Of a stretch of DNA of 11,147 nt, positions 7,607 through 11,147 are shown one piece after another. This DNA comes from JBBSOW01 sp038259365 (GTDB taxonomy: Bacteria > Actinomycetota > Actinomycetes > Propionibacteriales > Propionibacteriaceae): assembly GCA_038259365.1 (NCBI GenBank), contig JBBSOW010000100.1:1-11147 (forward strand), given 5' to 3'. The notes beneath the pieces were generated by a model. It saw only the letters and a program-made list of their open reading frames with translations. It did no database searches and was not told the origin of the DNA. Position 1 is the first letter of the stretch. Each line of letters begins with the position of its first letter. Made by a program: the position numbers and the translations under genes.

Positions 7607-7623
7607 ATTAACTGGTTAGTACA
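7604..7623. promoter_or_regulatory. Palindromic operator for the GntR/YtrA regulator
   Basis: A 20-bp near-palindrome with arms TGTATTAAC and GTTAGTACA; 16 of 20 positions match the reverse complement. It overlaps the -10 box and the predicted transcription start. GntR-family dimers bind such dyads, and YtrA-type regulators commonly repress their own operon from a site at the promoter. The position therefore fits autorepression of the genes from 7642 onward. Binding is inferred from position and symmetry. Confidence 0.7.
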
Positions 7624-7641
7624 TCGATACGAGGAGGCGAC

Positions 7642-8037
7642 ATGGAGTTCGAGACGAACTCCCCGATTTGGCTCCAACTCGTGGCGGAGTTCTCCCGGCG
7701 CATCGCGGCGGCGGAGTGGGCGACGGGGGAGCGAATCCCCGGAGTGCGTGAGCTTGCCCTGCAACTGGGCGTCAACCCGAACACCGTCCAACGCGCTCTG
7801 ACCGAGATGGACCGCGACGGCCTGTGCCGCTCGGAGAGGACCGCGGGGCGGTTTGTGACCCAAGACAGCGGCCGCATCAGCGTGCTTCGCCGCGACCTGA
7901 CCGCCGGAGCGGCAGACGACTACATCCGCATCAGCCGAGGCCTCCACATGGGGATAGATGACGCGATGACACTCATCAACGAAAGGTGGAACACCCATGA
8001 CAACGCCGACCATGACCGAGAACGAGCGGGGGGATGA
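7642..8037 (+). CDS. GntR-family transcriptional regulator, YtrA subfamily
   Basis: A 131-residue regulator made of an N-terminal winged helix and a short helical tail, the compact YtrA layout rather than a full effector-binding GntR. Residues 1-75 carry the domain: SPIWLQLVAEFSRRI, then GERIPGVRELALQLGVNPNTVQRALTEMDRDGL with the recognition helix around NPNTVQRAL, and the wing ERTAGRFV. The tail (about 80-115) is predicted helical and should dimerise. GAGGAGG lies 4 nt before the ATG. It is the first gene of an operon with an ABC ATPase and permease, the arrangement of ytrA operons in Bacillus, where repression is lifted by cell-wall-active antibiotics. A palindrome over its own promoter supports autoregulation. 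The inducer here is unknown. Confidence 0.92.
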   Translation: MEFETNSPIWLQLVAEFSRRIAAAEWATGERIPGVRELALQLGVNPNTVQRALTEMDRDGLCRSERTAGRFVTQDSGRISVLRRDLTAGAADDYIRISRGLHMGIDDAMTLINERWNTHDNADHDRERAGG

Positions 8038-8755
8038 CATCACCATGACCACCTCCGTGATCGACGTCAAGGGTTTGACCAAGAACTATGGCGGGTTGCC
8101 CGCCCTGGACGGCCTCGACCTCACGCTGGCAACCGGCCAGATCGTGGGCCTCCTCGGGGAGAACGGCTGCGGCAAGACGACGCTACTGAAGGTGCTGGCC
8201 GGCGTGCTGGCCGACTACGCGGGCGACGTCACCATCGCCGGCCACCGGCCGGGTCCGCAGTCCAAAGCGCGCGTGTCGTTCCTGCCGGACGCCAGCTTCC
8301 TGCCGGACAACTCCCGGGTCAGCGAGTGCGTCCGCCTGTACCGGGACTTCTTCGCCGACTTCGACGAGGCCTCGGCCGACGACCTCATCGGGTACTTCGC
8401 CCTGCAGCAGTCCATGCGGCTGAAACAGATGTCCAAGGGGATGCGCGAGAAGGTGCAGATCGCGCTGGCCATGTCCAGGCAGGCCACCGTCTACCTATTG
8501 GATGAACCCATCTCCGGCGTCGACCCGGCCGCCCGGCAGGTCATCCTCGACGGCATGGTCCGCAACCTGTCCGAGGACTCGCTCGTCTTCATCTCCACGC
8601 ATCTGGTCCACGATCTCGAGACCATCCTCGACGGGGTCGTCCTGATGCGGGACGGCAAGGTTTTGCTGGAAGGCCCCGTGGATGATCTGCGGGCCCAGCA
8701 CCACATGAGCATCGACCAATTATTCAGGGAGGTTTACCAATGGTCGGCACGTTGA
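7997..8755 (+). CDS. ABC transporter ATP-binding protein (YtrB-like)
   Basis: A 252-residue single-domain ATPase that would energise the adjacent permease. Walker A is GENGCGKTT (about 54-62). The signature is MSKGMREK (about 145-152), a variant of LSGGQ common in GntR-linked exporters. Walker B is VYLLDEP (about 165-171), the D-loop SGVD follows, and the switch histidine is His202 in STHLVHD, so all catalytic elements are present. The ATG at 7997 has AAGGTGG about 7 nt upstream and overlaps the end of the regulator gene by 41 nt. An in-frame ATG at 8045, just before TTSVIDVKGLTKNYGG where homology begins, is a credible alternative giving 236 residues. The 3' end overlaps the permease gene by 16 nt, indicating translational coupling. 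Confidence 0.93.
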   Translation: MTTPTMTENERGDDITMTTSVIDVKGLTKNYGGLPALDGLDLTLATGQIVGLLGENGCGKTTLLKVLAGVLADYAGDVTIAGHRPGPQSKARVSFLPDASFLPDNSRVSECVRLYRDFFADFDEASADDLIGYFALQQSMRLKQMSKGMREKVQIALAMSRQATVYLLDEPISGVDPAARQVILDGMVRNLSEDSLVFISTHLVHDLETILDGVVLMRDGKVLLEGPVDDLRAQHHMSIDQLFREVYQWSAR

Positions 8756-9561
8756 TCAAACACGAGTTCCTGCGCACGCGCAGATGGGTCGCCGTGGTGT
8801 TCGGCGTCGCGACGCTCCTGACCCTGATGGGGACCCTAATGGCCTACACCCCGTGGCTGTTCATCCAGGTGCTGGGCCTGATCCTGTCGTTCGTCGCCGT
8901 GGGCGCCTTCTTCTACGTGATGGAGGTGGCGCTGGCCTACGACTACTGGCGCTCCAGCTACAGCCGAACCGGTTACTTCACTCAGTCGCTGCCCGCGAAG
9001 GGCTCCACCGTCTATGGGGCGAAATTCCTCTGGGGATCCATCGTCACCGTGGTGGCGCTGCTGTGGAATCTGGTCCTGGTCGTGCCCGTCCTGTTCGGGG
9101 GGTCGCGGGCGATGGCCGACGGGCTCACCTGGGGCGGTCTCGTGGACGGAGTGAGGAACGTGCTTGGGGCTGCGCCCCCGTGGGTGTGGGTACTCCTGGG
9201 GGTGGCCGTCATCGTGCTGGCCCTTTCCGGCCTCGCCCAGTTCTACTTCGCCGCCTCACTCGGCAGCGAGGCCCGGATGAACCGGCTGGGCATCGGCGGA
9301 CCCATCCTCGTCTATTTCGGGCTGTACCTGATCATGCAGGTCCTATTGTTCGTGGGCATCGTCGCGGTGCCGGTGGGGCTGTCGGTGTCGCCGGGGAGCG
9401 ACGGACTCAAGATCGTGTCCATGAGTTTCCTCGATCTGGCAGTGAACAATACGAACCCGGACGTGATGCCGCTTGGCTTCATCCCCGTTCTGCTCATCAT
9501 CACGGCCCTCCTGGTCTGGCGCACCGTCGTCTCGTGGAACCGCAAGGTGTCCCTGGCCTGA
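8740..9561 (+). CDS. ABC transporter permease, six-helix
   Basis: A 273-residue membrane protein with about six hydrophobic segments: roughly 17-40, 43-66, 96-118, 147-170, 187-214 and 242-262. A cytoplasmic N-terminus (IKHEFLRTRRW) precedes the first helix, as is typical of GntR-operon permeases. The loop YDYWRSSYSRTGYFTQSLPAKGSTVYGAK, about 67-96, contains the LP(A/V)K(G/R) element often seen in such permeases between helices 2 and 3. AGGGAGG (8726-8732) precedes the ATG by 7 nt, and the gene overlaps the ATPase gene by 16 nt. With the ATPase it should form an exporter or stress-sensing complex in the membrane. The substrate cannot be read from the sequence. Confidence 0.88.
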   Translation: MVGTLIKHEFLRTRRWVAVVFGVATLLTLMGTLMAYTPWLFIQVLGLILSFVAVGAFFYVMEVALAYDYWRSSYSRTGYFTQSLPAKGSTVYGAKFLWGSIVTVVALLWNLVLVVPVLFGGSRAMADGLTWGGLVDGVRNVLGAAPPWVWVLLGVAVIVLALSGLAQFYFAASLGSEARMNRLGIGGPILVYFGLYLIMQVLLFVGIVAVPVGLSVSPGSDGLKIVSMSFLDLAVNNTNPDVMPLGFIPVLLIITALLVWRTVVSWNRKVSLA

Positions 9562-9605
9562 GCCCCGGCCACCCTGCTACGTTAGGCCGTTTACCCCATT
9601 CGATG

Positions 9606-9611
9606 AAGGAG
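9606..9611 (+). promoter_or_regulatory. Ribosome binding site of the lipoprotein gene
   Basis: AAGGAG lies 11 nt before a GTG at 9623. It sets the start of the signal peptide VFSGFWVPPKRTIVAIA and shows that this short frame is a real gene start. The region 9562-9605 otherwise holds only a weak TACGTT (9578-9583) that could be a -10. Confidence 0.6.
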
Positions 9612-9622
9612 TTGCGACCACC

Positions 9623-10272
9623 GTGTTCAGTGGATTCTGGGTGCCTCCCAAGAGGACCATCGTGGCGATCGCCGCCGCCGCCTCGTTGACCTTGTTGACG
9701 GGTTGCGGCAGCGACGACGCCCCCCAGCGATCCGCCCCCGCCCGCCCCTGAGAGCTCCGCCCCCGCCTCCAGGTCAAGTGAGCCCTCCACTTCTACCTCC
9801 CCCGAGCCCTCCTCACCCAATTCCTCGAGCTCGGCTGACGCGAACCAGGCCCCTCATGAACGCCGGCGAGCTGGCCCTCAAACAGGTTCCCGACAGCACG
9901 CTGATCTCCATCGAGACCGAGAAGAACGACACGGAGTGGGAGGTGCAGGTGGTGACCTCCGACGGCGTCGAGCACGAGATGAACATCTCCGCCGACGGCA
10001 CCGAGGTCGTCGACAAGCCGCGGACCAAGGACGAAGACTCCGAGGACAAGAAGAAGCACCAAGATCGGGTGAAGGCGGCCACGCTCGACTTCAAGCAGGC
10101 CACCCAAAAGATCGAGGAGGAGGTTTCGGGGGGCAAGATCACCGAGCTGAACCTCGACGGGGAAGGCAACAAGACCGTCTGGGAGGCCGACGTCATGGTC
10201 GATTCCATCAAGCGCGAGGTCCAGATCGACGCGGGCAGCGGCGCCGTCCTCAAGAACAAGGCCGACAACTAG
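9623..10272 (+). pseudogene. Lipoprotein with two PepSY domains, frame broken twice in C-runs
   Basis: Three frames together make one lipoprotein. The first, from GTG 9623, gives a basic N-terminus (PPKR), a hydrophobic core (TIVAIAAAASLTLL) and the lipobox LLTGC, then GSDDAP, but stops at 9749-9751. The next frame reads a Pro/Ser-rich linker, PSDPPPPAPESSAP and onward to SSADANQA, typical after a lipidated cysteine. The last frame, from about 9850, gives LMNAGELALKQVPDSTLISIETE and two PepSY-like units (about 9856-10010 and 10050-10260), ending NKADN. Removing one C from the six-C run at 9720-9725 and one from the four-C run at 9850-9853 joins them into 215 residues. The mature part would sit outside the membrane; PepSY domains are usually inhibitory or binding modules. 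Sequencing error is as likely as a true pseudogene. An internal ATG at 9856 gives only an unexported PepSY fragment. Confidence 0.8.
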
Positions 10273-10303
10273 GGCCCCCGAGATTCCTCCTTGCTATCGA
10301 CAT

Positions 10304-10324
10304 GCTCGGCCAACCCTGCCGAGC
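10304..10324 (+). terminator. Possible terminator hairpin after the lipoprotein gene
   Basis: GCTCGGC and GCCGAGC form a perfect 7-bp stem around a 7-nt loop (CAACCCT), 32 nt after the lipoprotein stop. No T-run follows, so it would be a U-less terminator of the kind proposed in actinobacteria, or simply a stabilising 3' hairpin. Confidence 0.45.
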
Positions 10325-10471
10325 CCTCCGTTGCACCGGGCACGGGACCGAAGCGATGCCAGCCGATCCTCGGGTCGCGGACGACCTCGGCGCTGGGCAT
10401 GATGTCGGCGAGAAGCGTCGCGCTCGGGGTTGGGCTCACTTCGAACGGTACGGCCTCGGCGCACTCGACGC

Positions 10472-10477
10472 TAGGAT
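10472..10477 (+). promoter_or_regulatory. Probable -10 box (TAGGAT) of a leaderless YdeI-like gene
   Basis: TAGGAT fits TANNNT and ends 7 nt before the GTG at 10484, exactly the spacing seen at sppA. That suggests a leaderless transcript. The AGGA inside it, 7 nt from the GTG, could instead serve as a weak ribosome binding site, so the two readings compete. Confidence 0.45.
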
Positions 10478-10483
10478 GCCTGG

Positions 10484-10936
10484 GTGAGATTCCATACCTC
10501 GGTCGAACTGGGCGGAAAGACCGCCACAGGCATGCAGGTACCGGATGACGTCGTCCGCTCACTCGCAGGTGGGAAGCGCCCGGCTGTCTGCGTAACCGTT
10601 GGAGGGAACACCTATCGGACGACGGTGGCGGCGATGGGCGGCCGGTATTTCGTTCCGCTCAGCGCGGAGAACCGGGCAGCATCGGGCCTTATCGCCGGTG
10701 ATGAGGTCGACGTGGACATTTGCCTCGACACGGAACCCCGTGAGGTCACGGTGCCAGATGACCTGGCGGAGGTGTTGGCCGAAGACGAGGGAGCGCGGCG
10801 CTTCTTCGCGGGGCTCTCCTACACCCATCGCAAGGAATGGGTGCGCTGGATCCAGGAGGCCAAGCGCTCCGAGACGCGGAACGAACGCATCAGAAAGACA
10901 ATCGAGGCGCTGAGAGAGGGGAAGCGGCAGCGGTGA
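10484..10936 (+). CDS. DUF1905/YdeI (OmpD-associated) family protein
   Basis: A 150-residue protein with two parts. Residues about 1-85 form a DUF1905-type beta-barrel domain: RFHTSVELGGKTATGMQVP, GGNTYRTTVAAMGGRYFVPLS and AGDEVDVDICLDTEPREVTVP. Residues about 100-148 match the YdeI/OmpD-associated C-terminal helical region: RRFFAGLSYTHRKEWVRWI, then EAKRSETRNERIRKTIEALREGK. Homologues are annotated as bacteriocin-protection or YdeI-like, but their biochemical role is not settled. No signal peptide or membrane segment is visible, so it should be cytosolic. The GTG start follows a TAGGAT box. It appears to be a single-gene unit; no gene follows on this strand before the window end. Confidence 0.88.
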   Translation: MRFHTSVELGGKTATGMQVPDDVVRSLAGGKRPAVCVTVGGNTYRTTVAAMGGRYFVPLSAENRAASGLIAGDEVDVDICLDTEPREVTVPDDLAEVLAEDEGARRFFAGLSYTHRKEWVRWIQEAKRSETRNERIRKTIEALREGKRQR

Positions 10937-11080
10937 TCCGTTGGCATCCTGCGCGTGGGTGCTGGAGTAGGCAGGCCACCGTCCACGCCACCGAGTAGGC
11001 ACCTTCCAGACCACGACGCCCAGTTCAGCCACCTGGGGGCTAGGCCAAGCAACACCAGAGCGAGCATGAGCCGTCGAGAT

Positions 11081-11097
11081 AAACGGGGACTGCCCCC
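11081..11097 (-). terminator. Weak hairpin downstream of the tRNA
   Basis: On the minus strand, just after the tRNA 3' end, GGGG-CAGT-CCCC is followed by GTTTATC. The 4-bp stem and short T-run make a weak candidate terminator for the tRNA transcript. The rest of 10937-11105 shows nothing I can support. Confidence 0.3.
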
Positions 11098-11105
11098 TTG
11101 TTGAG

Positions 11106-11147
11106 TGGGCCCCGCGGGAATCGAACCCGCAACCCGCGGATTAAAAG
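11106..11147 (-). tRNA. tRNA-Lys (anticodon TTT), 3' part, cut by window edge
   Basis: Read on the minus strand from the right edge, the anticodon loop CTTTTAA gives anticodon TTT (lysine). It is followed by the stem arm TCCGC, variable loop GGGTT, the T-arm GCGGG-TTCGATT-CCCGC with its 5-bp stem and 7-nt loop, the acceptor strand GGGGCCC and discriminator A. CCA is not encoded; ACTCAAC follows instead of ACCA. The 5' half (acceptor 5' strand, D-arm, anticodon 5' strand) lies beyond the window. Confidence 0.93.

Larger units (their letters stand above)
10269..10483 (-). other. Possible gene remnant antisense to the 10273-10483 gap
   Basis: In the gap between the lipoprotein and YdeI-like genes, the minus strand is open and reads from about 10466 to a TAG at 10269. 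It contains stretches such as AVPFEVSPTPSATLLADIMP, then EVVRDPRIGWHRFGPVPG. Most codons end in G or C and the composition looks protein-like, unlike the Arg-rich shadow frames elsewhere. It has no plausible start of its own: the open frame begins at 10562 inside the opposing gene, and the extra N-terminal codons there look non-coding. I do not recognise the product. It could be the 3' end of a lost gene or chance. Confidence 0.25.

Noticed and set aside
9720..9725. Phase-variable contingency tract controlling the lipoprotein
   Set aside because: A six-C run is short for phase variation, and a second lesion at a four-C run would also have to revert. Sequencing error or simple inactivation explains it better.
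10819..11067. Small membrane protein on the minus strand with N-terminus LALVLLGLAPRWL
   Set aside because: Most of it is antisense to the YdeI-like gene, and it lacks a ribosome binding site. The hydrophobic start is the only feature.

Overview
The window looks like chromosomal DNA of a high-GC Gram-positive actinobacterium. Codons end mostly in G or C, two genes look leaderless behind TAGGNT boxes, and the gene set fits: zwf, a soluble SppA, ppsR-ppsA and a YtrA-type GntR/ABC operon. I would guess Propionibacteriales, but no taxonomic marker here proves it. Most of the window is ordinary housekeeping DNA. I see no phage, transposase, CRISPR array or defence island.

Layout. Positions 1-399 (minus) hold the N-terminal third of glucose-6-phosphate dehydrogenase, running off the left edge. 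Divergent from it, sppA (485-2257) is followed after 14 nt by a FetB/UPF0014-type membrane permease (2272-3024). Its stop codon lies inside a four-copy 29-bp tandem repeat (3021-3136). A decayed SAM methyltransferase (3267-4094) follows, with an in-frame TAG at a site where I expect Trp. It is bracketed by two 95-bp imperfect direct repeats (3167-3261 and 4048-4142) that align without gaps.

On the minus strand, ppsR (7434-6553) and ppsA (6550-4172) form a tight operon: PEP synthase and the bifunctional enzyme that switches it on and off by phosphorylation. The ppsR leader contains strong dyad symmetries. Divergent from it is a drug- or stress-response-type operon: GntR/YtrA regulator (7642-8037), ABC ATPase (7997-8755) and six-helix permease (8740-9561). 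It has a near-consensus promoter (TTGACA-17-TATTGT) whose -10 is covered by a 20-bp palindrome, the likely autoregulatory operator.

Downstream are a lipoprotein gene with two PepSY domains (9623-10272), broken by two apparent one-base expansions in C-runs; a hairpin; a DUF1905/YdeI-family gene (10484-10936); and the 3' part of a tRNA-Lys(TTT) on the minus strand (11106 to the right edge).

The points most worth a second look are the doubly frameshifted lipoprotein, the repeat-bracketed methyltransferase pseudogene, the 29-bp tandem repeat, the palindromic operator and the structured ppsR leader. None by itself establishes a new system.
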